Source: Bacillota bacterium (lineage in GTDB: Bacteria; Bacillota; Bacilli; Paenibacillales; Paenibacillaceae). Taken from it: 64,000 nt of DNA. Of the stretch, positions 1 to 9,060 are shown piece by piece. Every line of letters starts with the position of its first letter. Positions within the stretch are counted from its first letter, which is position 1. The stretch spans positions 62,001 to 126,000 of the forward strand of contig JAEWAQ010000058.1 in assembly GCA_023391635.1 (NCBI GenBank), written 5' to 3'. The translations under genes and the position numbers were made by a program. The notes beneath the pieces are model-generated. The model saw only the letters and a program-made list of their open reading frames with translations. It was not told where the DNA came from and searched no databases.

Positions 1-1919
1 TCAATATCGAATATGAAGGGCCTGAAGTCGTGCGAATTCGGGTTCCGCTGGACCCGGACACCTCGGCGGAAGACGTAAAAGCGGTGGAACGGGCACTGGA
101 GGATGCCTATTTTCCGAAGGATGTTGTAACTTCCGGCGATGTGAAGCTGATGATGACGAATCCTCTGAATGAGCGGCTTAGCCTCTCCGTCATGCACGGG
201 AACGTGAACAAGGTCGAGGTGCTTGAACAAGGCGCCGCCGAAATAAATCTGGGGGATGTGTCGGGCTTCGCAATGGATTTCACGGTCATGCGCCTCCAGA
301 CGAAGGTCGGTTCAGTCCACATTTCGAAGCTTGCTGCGCTGCAGCTGTTTCCGAAGACATACGGGGAAATTCGGGCGGATACGATCGAAGAGCGTAAACG
401 GCAAGCTTTGTCCTTCATTGTCGATCATGGAAAATCGGGCGTTCCCAAGGCGATCGCGCAAATCGCAACCGGACGCGATATCAGCACGGCTAAAGCGCTG
501 ATCAGGAACGGGATTCGGGGGATCAACGAGCGCAGAGACTGCAGCGATTTCGAGATGATCGGCTTGTTCAAGCTATGGAAGGAATACCGTCATACGGAAC
601 TGTTCGAGCCCGGCTTCTGGGAGGAGCTCAAAAGCTGCGTTCTGAATTACCGCTACTGGATTGACGAGCCCGGAGATGATGTCATGTGGTTTTTCAGCGA
701 AAATCACGCCCTGACCTTCCATGCATGTGAATTATTCGCTGGCCAACTGTTTCCCGAGGAAATATTTACAAACAGCGGAGAGAGTGGCTTGATCCATAGA
801 CATAAGGGCGAACAACGGTTGACCCAATGGTTCGAGCGCTTCTTTGCCGAAGGATTGGCGGAATGGAATTCGAGCGCCTATATTCCGATCGACGCCGCCG
901 GGCTGTTGCATATTTACGATTTGGCCGAATCCGACAAGCTTCGCGATTTGGCGAAGCAAGCGATGGACTTGCTCTATCGCTATATTGCAATCAACTCACA
1001 TAATGGCTTCGTCGCCGCCACCTTCGGACGGTCGTACGAGAAAGAAATCAAAGGGCATTATACCGCCGGAACGACTTCCCTATGCTGGATCGGCTACGGG
1101 GTTGGCACTATGAATCCTTACGCACGCAGCGTTATTTTGTGCCTGACGGATTATGCGCCGCCCAAATCGTATGAGCCCTACTTGAAAGTCGCCGAAAATG
1201 AAGAACTCATTTTTAAGAATGAGCAGGGCAAAGACGGATACGCAAAGCTGTACATGTACAAAAGAACCGGATATGCGATGTCCTCGATCTATAATTACCG
1301 CCCCGGCCTCCCGGGCTATCAAGAGCATGTCGTGGAAGCCTTCTTTACGCCGGAAGCGCAAGTATGGGTCAATCATCCCGGTGAGCGCAATTGTTTCGGA
1401 ACAGGTCGCCCCAGCTTCTGGGCCGGAAACGGCTGCCTGCCTAAAGTGGCTCAATACAAAGGGTTAAGCATATTGATGTATCGAATCGATCATCATCATA
1501 GCGTCGATTTTACTCACGCCTATTTTCCGGTTGCAGAGTTTGACCGTACCGGGCAGGCAGGAGGATGGCATTTCGCCGAGAAAAACGGCGCTTATATCGC
1601 CGTATACGCACGGAACGGACTTGAGCTTATGCGAACCGGTCCCGACAGAGACCGGGAGCTGCGCTCGGAAGGATACGATAACGTATGGCTCTTGCGGGCG
1701 TCGGATCGAGGGGAGAGCGGCTCCTTCGAGCAGTTCATGGATGACGTATGCGCCATGGAAATGAAGGTCTTCTCTCCCTGCGAAGTATCCATTGCAGACC
1801 GGAAGTACGGCAGTCTTCACATGTCCTGGGAAGGGCATCTCTCGGTCAATGGCATTGAACAAACCGGGAATTTCGGCGGCGTGGAAGGGGATTTAGAAAA
1901 ACGGGTTCCGATCGGTTAG
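1..1919 (+). CDS. Unrecognised protein, probably glycan-active (5' end outside window)
   Basis: The reading frame is open from the left edge (N-I-E-Y-E-G-P before the GTG at 30), so the gene starts upstream and at least 638 residues are visible. I do not recognise the family. The middle part (about residues 170-400 of the visible protein) is rich in Trp, Tyr and His in helix-like spacing, as in the helical toroids of polysaccharide lyases and glycosidases. The C-terminal third carries an aromatic, Gly-rich stretch with NHPGE, GRPSFWAGNG and a His run, which fits a beta-sandwich. A carbohydrate-processing role is inference from these features and from the neighbouring glycosidase and sugar transporter. 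Its stop codon overlaps the end of the convergent AraC gene by 4 bp, which leaves no room for a terminator between them. Confidence 0.5.
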   Translation, partial: NIEYEGPEVVRIRVPLDPDTSAEDVKAVERALEDAYFPKDVVTSGDVKLMMTNPLNERLSLSVMHGNVNKVEVLEQGAAEINLGDVSGFAMDFTVMRLQTKVGSVHISKLAALQLFPKTYGEIRADTIEERKRQALSFIVDHGKSGVPKAIAQIATGRDISTAKALIRNGIRGINERRDCSDFEMIGLFKLWKEYRHTELFEPGFWEELKSCVLNYRYWIDEPGDDVMWFFSENHALTFHACELFAGQLFPEEIFTNSGESGLIHRHKGEQRLTQWFERFFAEGLAEWNSSAYIPIDAAGLLHIYDLAESDKLRDLAKQAMDLLYRYIAINSHNGFVAATFGRSYEKEIKGHYTAGTTSLCWIGYGVGTMNPYARSVILCLTDYAPPKSYEPYLKVAENEELIFKNEQGKDGYAKLYMYKRTGYAMSSIYNYRPGLPGYQEHVVEAFFTPEAQVWVNHPGERNCFGTGRPSFWAGNGCLPKVAQYKGLSILMYRIDHHHSVDFTHAYFPVAEFDRTGQAGGWHFAEKNGAYIAVYARNGLELMRTGPDRDRELRSEGYDNVWLLRASDRGESGSFEQFMDDVCAMEMKVFSPCEVSIADRKYGSLHMSWEGHLSVNGIEQTGNFGGVEGDLEKRVPIG

Positions 1920-2788
1920 TCTCCTGAAGAGTTCCGGATTTCTCTCGGCGTAAACCCGGTAGCGCGTTTAAACAGGGTATCGAAGTAGTTAACGTTGCAG
2001 AACCCGGTCATCTCGGCGATCTCCGTGATGGACAGCTCGGTTTTCAGCAGCAGGTCTTTAGCCCTTCGAATCCGATACGAATTGATATAGGCATGTATCG
2101 GAATTCCGACTGTCTTTTTAAACAATCTTGAAAAGTGGAAAAGGCTGATGTTGGCGATCCGGGCAAGTTCGTCCGAGTAAATCTTGCGATGATAATTGGC
2201 CTCAATGTAGTCCAATACCGGCCCTAATCTCCGATACGCTTGCTTGTCTCGGCGTTCGACTTCTTCATTGAGCAAAATTTTATAACTTCGGACAAGCGCT
2301 ATCATCATCGCGGACAGATAACAAATGGCGCTCTCGCGGAAGCCGATATCCTGCTGCGTATATTCCCGGTGGATTCGATCGATGCCTTCGGACAATCGCG
2401 GCAAGATCGGATGACTTGCGGGAAAGAAACATTCGCCCTCCATCTGCGAGAGGTATAGAGCGAATAGGGGGCGGACGGCCTCGTCCATGAAGCGGTACGG
2501 AAGATCGCGGTCAAAGACAAGTCCCCTGATCGCAGCGTCGCCATCGCAGTTATCGACGACGGCGTGAGTAGCGTAAGGGCGTATAAGGAAGAAGTCTCCT
2601 TCCGCCGCTTGGAACTCGCTGCTCTCGATTCGAGCCGTTACGCGACCGCGGAGCACCTGAATAAACTCTACCTGATCTTTGTGCCAATGCGGAGTGACGA
2701 GCTCGTGTTTGCCTTCCTGAACGGTCATTCGCAACGGAAACATGAGCGAATCGTAAGGTTCTTGTTTAAGCATCGATTGTTCAGTCAT
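1916..2788 (-). CDS. AraC-family regulator with N-terminal cupin
   Basis: A 290-residue cytoplasmic transcription regulator. Residues about 20-90 form a cupin-like sensing domain (HWHKDQVEF, then a second Gly/Pro-rich strand set). Residues about 190-285 hold the paired helix-turn-helix motifs of AraC/XylS proteins, ending in the typical FKRATGFTPREIR. I chose the ATG at 2788 because a GGAGGGGG ribosome binding site lies 11 bases upstream; an in-frame codon 15 residues earlier lacks one. The gene is divergent from the GH63-like glycosidase at 2916, and the shared intergenic region carries an inverted repeat that could be its operator. It most likely senses a sugar and controls the glycosidase and perhaps itself. 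The regulated target is inferred. Confidence 0.85.
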   Translation of the reverse strand: MTEQSMLKQEPYDSLMFPLRMTVQEGKHELVTPHWHKDQVEFIQVLRGRVTARIESSEFQAAEGDFFLIRPYATHAVVDNCDGDAAIRGLVFDRDLPYRFMDEAVRPLFALYLSQMEGECFFPASHPILPRLSEGIDRIHREYTQQDIGFRESAICYLSAMMIALVRSYKILLNEEVERRDKQAYRRLGPVLDYIEANYHRKIYSDELARIANISLFHFSRLFKKTVGIPIHAYINSYRIRRAKDLLLKTELSITEIAEMTGFCNVNYFDTLFKRATGFTPREIRNSSGD

Positions 2789-2822
2789 TTGATTGCGTTC
2801 CCCCTCCATGGCAACATCTATA

Positions 2823-2883
2823 GAAACGAGCAAAATATTATAACTTTAGAGCATAAGCTTCTATATTTAATATACCTCGTTTC
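2823..2883. promoter_or_regulatory. Divergent control region with inverted half-sites
   Basis: GAAACGAG (2823-2830) and CTCGTTTC (2876-2883) form a perfect 8-bp inverted repeat about 45 bp apart between the AraC regulator and the glycosidase gene. A TATAAT on the minus strand (2837-2842) could be the -10 box of the regulator. The arms are candidate AraC half-sites; the A/T-rich centre would hold the promoters. No good -35 box was found for either strand. Confidence 0.35.
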
Positions 2884-2915
2884 AGTCAAAATGAGAAACA
2901 AAGGAGGGGGTTGCA

Positions 2916-4628
2916 ATGACTGCAGTAGACCGTAAATTATTGCCACGGGTGCTTGGGGAAGGAGGCATTTTTGCTTATTCCGGTTGGGACGGGGAGACTA
3001 GTGCACGCTCGGAGTTCGTTGGAACATGGGGAAAAGAGCGTCTATCCCTGCTGGTTCACACCCCGCTGCGCAGGAAGCTGTTTGTCCCTTTGCGGGAAGA
3101 GGCCAAGCTCCGATTCGTCACAGGCGATGTTTGTGTTTTCGAAGACGGCGAAAGCGAGACAAAGCTTGTCTTTACCGCATGGCATACGATCATCGGCGAA
3201 AGCTCGGCGGCGGAAGAGAGCGGGCTTGTCGAGGAAGGCGGCCATGCGGACAGCGTCATGTGCAAGGACGGCTTCCAAATCTCGTTCGATCAAGCGAAGG
3301 GGGATGCCGTCGTCCTGCACAAGGCGCACAACCGGTTCGCTCTGGCTTTCGGAAACTCGGTCGAGGAAGCCTGCCAACGCGCGCATGAGGGAATTCGGTC
3401 CGACATCGACCGTGCGATTGAGAGCCGATTGCAAATTCACGCTCTCGTACCGCAATTGGCGTCGACTGGGCGCACCGAGCTGCTGCACAAATGCGTCAGT
3501 GTCATGAAGGTCAATACGATGGCGCCGGAAGGAGCGCATAAGCGCTATTGGTCCACGCCGGATCGCGTACCACATAAAGATATGTGGCTTTGGGATACCG
3601 TAGTTCACTCCCTTGCCATGAATAAGCTATCCCCTTCCATTGCATGGGAGTGTTTGGCAAACATGCTGGAATCTCAGTTGGATGACGGTATGCTGCCCCA
3701 TCTGGTTACCGTGCACGGCCGTCGTTCTTCCATTACGCAGCCTCCTATTATGGCATGGGGAGTTTGGCAAAACTATCAATACCTCAAGCAAAAGTCTTTG
3801 TTGGAACAAGCATTGCCGCGATTGGAAGCGTACTTGCAATGGAATTTGAATCATCGCGATTCGAACGGGAACGGGCTCTTGGAATGGGAGATCGAAGGAG
3901 ATGTCCATTGTCGCTCCGGCGAATCGGGGATGGACAATTCCAGCCGGTTCGACGAGGCGTGCAAGCTGGACGCTGTCGATTTTAACGTGTTTATGGCCCA
4001 GGACATGGCTAGTACGGCGGCAATCTGCCTAGAGTTGGGGATTGCGGATAAGGCCCTTTTCTGGGAAAAGTCGGCTCAGGCGATGGAGCGCCGGATATTA
4101 GATACCTTGTGGGACAATGAAGACGGCTTTTTCTACGACCGCAAGTTCGATCGAACTTTTTCCAAGGTAAAGGCTGTCAGCGGCTTTCTTCCCTTGCTGC
4201 TTGACGGCATTCGCGAGGAGCAAATAGATCGACTGGTCGACTTGATGAAGGACAAGAGGCATTTTGATACGAAATATCCTCTGCCCAGCATCGCGATCTC
4301 GGATCCGACATGGTCGACCGATATGTGGAGAGGTCCGGTATGGATCAATTTGAATTATTTGATTATTCTCGGACTTAGAAAGCATCAGCGTCATGAAGAA
4401 GCTGATTTCCTGCAGGAGCGTACGGTGGAACTGGTCCACACTTATTATGAACGATACGGCGTCACGTTCGAATATTACGATTCCAAAGACGAGCTTCCCC
4501 CGGTCGCTTGCGATCGCAAGGGCCCACGGCGGATGCCGTACGATATACGGAACAAATACGATGCGATTCGGGACTATCATTGGACGGCCGCGCTTACGGC
4601 CTGTCTGATATGGCCGGATTCCCAATAA
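2916..4628 (+). CDS. GH63/GH37-like alpha-glycosidase
   Basis: A 570-residue protein with no signal peptide, hence probably cytoplasmic. The C-terminal 350 residues look like the (alpha/alpha)6 toroid of GH63 and trehalase-type enzymes. Markers are MWLWDTVVHS, QPPIMAWGVW, ESGMDNSSRFD (likely bearing the catalytic acid), and MWRGPVWINLNYL near the C-terminus, which is very typical of GH63 and mannosylglycerate-hydrolase-like proteins. The first 170 residues are an N-terminal beta domain. The likely role is hydrolysis of a short alpha-linked oligosaccharide after import. The start at 2916 follows an AAAGGAGGGGG ribosome binding site. The gene is followed by a clear terminator, so it is its own transcription unit, divergent from the AraC gene. 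The exact sugar is unknown. Confidence 0.75.
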   Translation: MTAVDRKLLPRVLGEGGIFAYSGWDGETSARSEFVGTWGKERLSLLVHTPLRRKLFVPLREEAKLRFVTGDVCVFEDGESETKLVFTAWHTIIGESSAAEESGLVEEGGHADSVMCKDGFQISFDQAKGDAVVLHKAHNRFALAFGNSVEEACQRAHEGIRSDIDRAIESRLQIHALVPQLASTGRTELLHKCVSVMKVNTMAPEGAHKRYWSTPDRVPHKDMWLWDTVVHSLAMNKLSPSIAWECLANMLESQLDDGMLPHLVTVHGRRSSITQPPIMAWGVWQNYQYLKQKSLLEQALPRLEAYLQWNLNHRDSNGNGLLEWEIEGDVHCRSGESGMDNSSRFDEACKLDAVDFNVFMAQDMASTAAICLELGIADKALFWEKSAQAMERRILDTLWDNEDGFFYDRKFDRTFSKVKAVSGFLPLLLDGIREEQIDRLVDLMKDKRHFDTKYPLPSIAISDPTWSTDMWRGPVWINLNYLIILGLRKHQRHEEADFLQERTVELVHTYYERYGVTFEYYDSKDELPPVACDRKGPRRMPYDIRNKYDAIRDYHWTAALTACLIWPDSQ

Positions 4629-4639
4629 CGAGAGACACG

Positions 4640-4677
4640 CCGGACACTGCAATAAAGCGGTGTCCGGTTATATTTTT
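4640..4677 (+). terminator. Rho-independent terminator of the glycosidase gene
   Basis: CCGGACACTGC and GCGGTGTCCGG pair over 11 bp with one G-T wobble around an AATAAA loop, followed by TTATATTTTT. It starts 12 bases after the stop codon. Confidence 0.85.
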
Positions 4678-4703
4678 GAGGCGATACATTTGAGGAGAAA
4701 ATA

Positions 4704-4763
4704 ATGGTAAACATATACATGCATTGCTCATATCCGATGATGTCAGTTATTTTGATATTATAG
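4704..4763 (+). CDS. Possible 19-residue peptide
   Basis: ATG at 4704 follows a good GAGGAGAAA ribosome binding site and opens a 19-codon frame (MVNIYMHCSYPMMSVILIL) ending in TAG at 4763. It lies between the terminator and the membrane AraC regulator. It could be a leader or small hydrophobic peptide, or chance. Only the ribosome binding site speaks for it. Confidence 0.2.
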   Translation: MVNIYMHCSYPMMSVILIL

Positions 4764-4891
4764 AAAGAAATTCATTCGTTCAGAGGCAAATATTCAGTTG
4801 ATCATTTGTAAATTTTGAGAGAATAATCGTGTGATAAATTCAAGTATAATTGTATTTGCCTTCAATGACGGTCAACGCGGGAGGGTTCTGC

Positions 4892-7141
4892 TTGAAGAAA
4901 AGATGGTTCAAGAGAATGCTGTTTTCCTATGCAAAAGTATTATACGCAACGATTGCCATTATCCTCATCTTATCCTTTCTTGTGATCAGCGAGGTTTCCT
5001 ACCAGGGAGCCAAGAAGGCAAACAGCGTGGCTGCCACCTTTGTCTCCGATTCTATCGAGCGCTCTCTTAGAGAAGCCGAACGGGTTGTGTTGGTGCAGCT
5101 TGAGGGCAACCAAGCCTTTCAAGATTTTTTCGAGCCTTCCCCTTCATCCGATTCCCGTTTGATCAACTATGAGGCATCCAACGAAATACGAAAAATCATG
5201 AAAGATATTCCCGTCATTTATTCCATCAGTCTTTATAGGGCAAGCGACAATTCCGTCCTTACGCAGGATCAATATCAACTGCTGCCGTTTTTTTCGGATC
5301 ACGAGTTCATGTCGCAATCGATTCGGTCGGAACCGGAGGATCATTGGTCCGAAGCGCGGGATTATCCGGAATATCCGAACGGGGAAAAAAATAAGAAAGT
5401 CATTTCCATTGTGAAAAAAGCACCGATTCCGCTCGGCAGTCTGGGCGTTGTCGTCGTCAACGTTTCGCTGGATTCGCTTCTTTCCATCGCGAGCGACATG
5501 ATTAACCCGGATATTATGTTTATGTATATACACAGCGGCGATCAAACGCTGATGCGTCCATTTGGTAAAAACCTGACTGGCCGGCAAGACATATTCACAC
5601 GAATCGATTTGCCCTATGCCAGCATGCAATTCGAGAGCGGGATCGCCGACGGCTTGTTTTTCGAATGGATGCATGCCATCTCCCGAGGCTGGATAGCCCT
5701 TGGCGTTGTCACCATACTATCGAGCCTTATCTACCTCGTATATATCACGAGAAAAAACTATCGCCCCATCGAACAAATCCTGGGACAGATGCAGACTTGG
5801 GTTGGAAAGTATGAGTCGAAAGGAAACGAACAGGACGAATTCGCTTATATTGGCACCGTGTTTGAAAATGTCGTCGATCAGAATATCTCCTATGAGCAGC
5901 AGATCTCTAAAGATCACCTTGTACGCCGCAAGCAGTTTTTCATGGAACTGATAGCCGGCGATCAATCCTTTGCCGAATCCGAATGGCGGGCAAATCTTTC
6001 GAAATTCAATATTGGCTTGCCGGAACAATCTGCCGAAACCTTGCCTGTTCTTGCCGTGATTGTGGAAATTGACGATTTTCGGGAATTTCAGGCCAAATAT
6101 ACCACGCAGGATCAAAATTTGCTGCGATTTGCGCTGACGAACATATTGCAGGAGTTATTCGATCGTCATCGTTACGCAATTTGGCCGGAGTGGATAGAAG
6201 TTAACCGGCTTTCGGTGCTGCTCATGGGACATTCTCCCCACCGGGAGGATCAGGAGGTATGGGAGAAGTTTCGCACATGGGTCGCTTTTTACTTGAAGTT
6301 TTCCGTCACGATCGGAATCGGAAGCAAGGCGGATTCGTGGCGGGAAATTCCCGCCTCCTACGCTCATGCGGCTCTCGCTCTCAAATATAAATGCTCTTTG
6401 GGAATGAATCGTTTGATCCAGTATGACGAACTAAGAGAGCAGCAAAGTGGTGATTTATCAAAATATTACGCCAAAATCAGCTCTATCGTCGACGAGTTTC
6501 GCATGTTGAAAACGGATTGGGAAGTGCGGCTTGACGAATTTTTCCGCCAATTGCAAATCGATTTGCTGCCGGATGATGAGATACGACATGTGTTTGTCTT
6601 TTTGCATCGCTCGCTTCAACGTATGATAGACACCATGCCCGACGAGATCAGGGAGTATTGGCAGTCTGCGCAAGCGGATATAGCCGGGATTACGGAGTTC
6701 GAGACGCTCGAGGCGATGCTGCCGCCTCTATCGGCCAAATTGAAACGTCTGCTCGCGTTCTGCATCGATTACCGGCAGGCGAAAGGGAACCGTCAGCTGC
6801 TCTCCGATATCCGGACATACATCGAAGATAATTATGCTTCTCCGGATTTGTCTTTGGATCACATCGGCGAAAAATTTCATATCAACGGGAAATATTCCAG
6901 CCAACTCTTTAAGCAGCAGTTCGGCATGACGTTCGTAGATTTTCTGATTAATCTGCGGATGGAGCATGCCAAACGGATGCTGCTCGATACCGAGGAAGCG
7001 ATCAACGATATCGCCGTTAAGGTCGGCTATCTCCATCCGATTTCGTTCGGCCGCGCCTTCAAGCGGGCGACCGGCGTTACCCCGAGCGATTATCGGAAAT
7101 ATATGGGTTACCCGGTTGCTGAAGGGCCCGACAACAGCTGA
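4892..7141 (+). CDS. Membrane-anchored AraC-family regulator
   Basis: A one-protein sensor and regulator. Residues about 9-35 are a transmembrane helix, followed by an extracellular sensing domain of about 230 residues. A second helix lies near residue 265-290 (GWIALGVVTILSSLIYLVYI). Next comes a linker, a degenerate GGDEF-like region (residues about 370-520), and a C-terminal AraC DNA-binding domain (last ~100 residues, ending FKRATGVTPSDYRKYM). I chose the TTG at 4892 because GGGAGGG lies 7 bases upstream and the encoded LKKRWFKRM is a positive-inside N-terminus; the frame opens further upstream without a ribosome binding site. A TATAAT occurs at 4845-4850. It precedes a binding protein and two permeases and probably activates them on sensing the extracellular solute. 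Confidence 0.85.
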   Translation: MKKRWFKRMLFSYAKVLYATIAIILILSFLVISEVSYQGAKKANSVAATFVSDSIERSLREAERVVLVQLEGNQAFQDFFEPSPSSDSRLINYEASNEIRKIMKDIPVIYSISLYRASDNSVLTQDQYQLLPFFSDHEFMSQSIRSEPEDHWSEARDYPEYPNGEKNKKVISIVKKAPIPLGSLGVVVVNVSLDSLLSIASDMINPDIMFMYIHSGDQTLMRPFGKNLTGRQDIFTRIDLPYASMQFESGIADGLFFEWMHAISRGWIALGVVTILSSLIYLVYITRKNYRPIEQILGQMQTWVGKYESKGNEQDEFAYIGTVFENVVDQNISYEQQISKDHLVRRKQFFMELIAGDQSFAESEWRANLSKFNIGLPEQSAETLPVLAVIVEIDDFREFQAKYTTQDQNLLRFALTNILQELFDRHRYAIWPEWIEVNRLSVLLMGHSPHREDQEVWEKFRTWVAFYLKFSVTIGIGSKADSWREIPASYAHAALALKYKCSLGMNRLIQYDELREQQSGDLSKYYAKISSIVDEFRMLKTDWEVRLDEFFRQLQIDLLPDDEIRHVFVFLHRSLQRMIDTMPDEIREYWQSAQADIAGITEFETLEAMLPPLSAKLKRLLAFCIDYRQAKGNRQLLSDIRTYIEDNYASPDLSLDHIGEKFHINGKYSSQLFKQQFGMTFVDFLINLRMEHAKRMLLDTEEAINDIAVKVGYLHPISFGRAFKRATGVTPSDYRKYMGYPVAEGPDNS

Positions 7142-7352
7142 GATTCATACGTCGCTAACGGATATCTGCCAAAACGTTTGGCTGCTGAATTCGGTTGTAT
7201 GCTTTCCGACATCCCGTTCTGAAGGATGGTTGGGTGACGGAATCTTGTAGATTGCTCGCTTGCCCTTGGCGAGGTTATAACAAGAGAAGTCTCGAACTTG
7301 CCGCCACGGAAATGCGGTTGTCGGACAATACTTTCAGAAGGGGAAGATCAAG

Positions 7353-8978
7353 TTGAAGTTAAAAAGAAAAGGCTTACAAGCAGTCGTGCTTGGAACCGTC
7401 TTGGCGCTCGTAACGGTTGGCTGCGGAAACAGTCAGCAGGCCGGTCCATCTTCTGCATCATCCGCGCCCGGTGCGTCATCCGCTCCCAGTGCATCCGCTA
7501 CACCGAAGCAAAAGAGCACTCTCCGGATTGAGCAGTTCGACCGCGGCAAATCTTTTCCCGCCGGAATGGCAGTCAATGATCAGGCCGGAACCAGATTTGC
7601 TCAGAAAGAATTTGGAGATCCGAACAACATTACGCTGCAATACGTTCCGGTTCCGCGAAGTCAGGAAGTCGATAAGCTGAATGTATTAATGGCCAGCTCC
7701 GATGCCCCGGATATCGTCTTCACGTATGACGAGGCGCTCGCCCATAAATATATGGAGCAAGGCGGACTCATGGACCTCACCGACTTAATCGAACAATATG
7801 GGCCGAATATCAAGTCCTATCTGGGCGAATCGCTGCCTTATGGCCAGTGGGACGGCAAGCAGCTTGCCATTCCGGCCAAACGGGCATTTACGGGCATCAC
7901 GTCCTATATGGTTCGCAAGGACTGGCTCGACAAATTGAAACTTCCGATTCCGGAAACGACAGAGCAAACTTATGAAGCATTGAAAGCGTTCCGCGACAAT
8001 CAGCTCGGCGGTCAGGGAACGATTCCGCTCGGTCTTGCGCTGCACCCGGATGAATACATTCCGCTGGTAATGGCACTCATCAAGGATCCGACTGAAGAGC
8101 AGTATTACACCGGCATGCAAAGACTCGGTCTGCAAGAATTTCCGATTCTGATGGACGGGCACAAGGACGTTGTTCGGACGTTAAATCAATGGTACCATGA
8201 AGGGCTGATCAGCCCGGACTTCGGACTTGACAAGGATCAGAAAGTGCGCAAACAAGGCGTATCGACCGGGAAAGTCGGCCTATACAGCGAACAAGCCGCC
8301 CAAAGCTACGAAGATCCCGAAGGCGGGCTACAAGTTACGCTGGCGAAGAATGTCCCCGGCGGGTTCGTTGTTCCGGCCAATCCGTTCACGAACGATAAAG
8401 GCAAACGCGTTAAAGAGCTTAATCCTCCGACGGGCATGTACATCATGGTGCCGAAAACGAGCAAAGCTGCAGCGGAGGCTGTGCAATATTTGAACTGGCT
8501 GGCTCAGATGCCTGTCATGCTCCATTACACATTCGATGGCCCGGAGGGCAAGGCATATGAAATGAAAGACGGCATTCCGGTTAAGCTCAAGCAGGATCTT
8601 AGTCCTGAGGAGAAAATCGTCAACTCTTCAGACATATTGATTGTGACGAACGGTCTTGATTTTGGCCAGCAGCAGTCGAATGTCAAATCTCTCGGCGCAA
8701 GCTATCCTCCGGATCTTATCGAATATGCGATGAAAGCTTTTGAGTATTCCTTGACGGATGCCGTAACGGTACATTATTTCCCGAAGCCGATCGCAGCCGA
8801 AACGAAATACGCCCAAATGCTTAAGGGCAAGTACGAGGAACTGCTGGTCAAGTCGATGCTGGCCAAACCGGCCGATTTCGACAAAACCTATGACGATATG
8901 CTTAAGCAATATATGGCAAGCGGCGGGGAAGAAGTTCAGAAAGAGAGAGTCGCGGCTTATGCGGCTATGAAGAAGTAA
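7353..8978 (+). CDS. Sugar ABC transporter solute-binding lipoprotein
   Basis: A 541-residue extracellular solute-binding protein of the LplA type common in Paenibacillus. The TTG start at 7353 follows AGAAGGGGA. Residues 1-23 form a lipoprotein signal with lipobox VTVGC; Cys24 would be lipidated and hold the protein on the outer face of the membrane. A Ser/Ala/Pro-rich linker (residues ~27-50) leads to the two-lobe binding fold. The two CUT1 permeases follow directly, and a long hairpin separates this gene from the first. The partners suggest import of an oligosaccharide or similar solute; the substrate cannot be read from sequence. The ATPase is not encoded nearby. Confidence 0.88.
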   Translation: MKLKRKGLQAVVLGTVLALVTVGCGNSQQAGPSSASSAPGASSAPSASATPKQKSTLRIEQFDRGKSFPAGMAVNDQAGTRFAQKEFGDPNNITLQYVPVPRSQEVDKLNVLMASSDAPDIVFTYDEALAHKYMEQGGLMDLTDLIEQYGPNIKSYLGESLPYGQWDGKQLAIPAKRAFTGITSYMVRKDWLDKLKLPIPETTEQTYEALKAFRDNQLGGQGTIPLGLALHPDEYIPLVMALIKDPTEEQYYTGMQRLGLQEFPILMDGHKDVVRTLNQWYHEGLISPDFGLDKDQKVRKQGVSTGKVGLYSEQAAQSYEDPEGGLQVTLAKNVPGGFVVPANPFTNDKGKRVKELNPPTGMYIMVPKTSKAAAEAVQYLNWLAQMPVMLHYTFDGPEGKAYEMKDGIPVKLKQDLSPEEKIVNSSDILIVTNGLDFGQQQSNVKSLGASYPPDLIEYAMKAFEYSLTDAVTVHYFPKPIAAETKYAQMLKGKYEELLVKSMLAKPADFDKTYDDMLKQYMASGGEEVQKERVAAYAAMKK

Positions 8979-9002
8979 TCCGATCATTTGTTGCAACAAT
9001 GA

Positions 9003-9044
9003 AAGCTGCACGGTCCGTGGAGGTTGCCACGGACCGTGCAGCTT
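9003..9044 (+). promoter_or_regulatory. 18-bp perfect intercistronic hairpin
   Basis: Two arms of 18 bases (9003-9020 and 9027-9044) are exact reverse complements around the loop AGGTTG. There is no T-run after it; instead the permease ribosome binding site (AGGAGG) starts 3 bases later. It therefore looks like an mRNA-stabilising or processing hairpin that lets the binding protein be made in excess of the permeases, with some attenuation possible. Confidence 0.7.
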
Positions 9045-9060
9045 ACAGGAGGAATTACGA

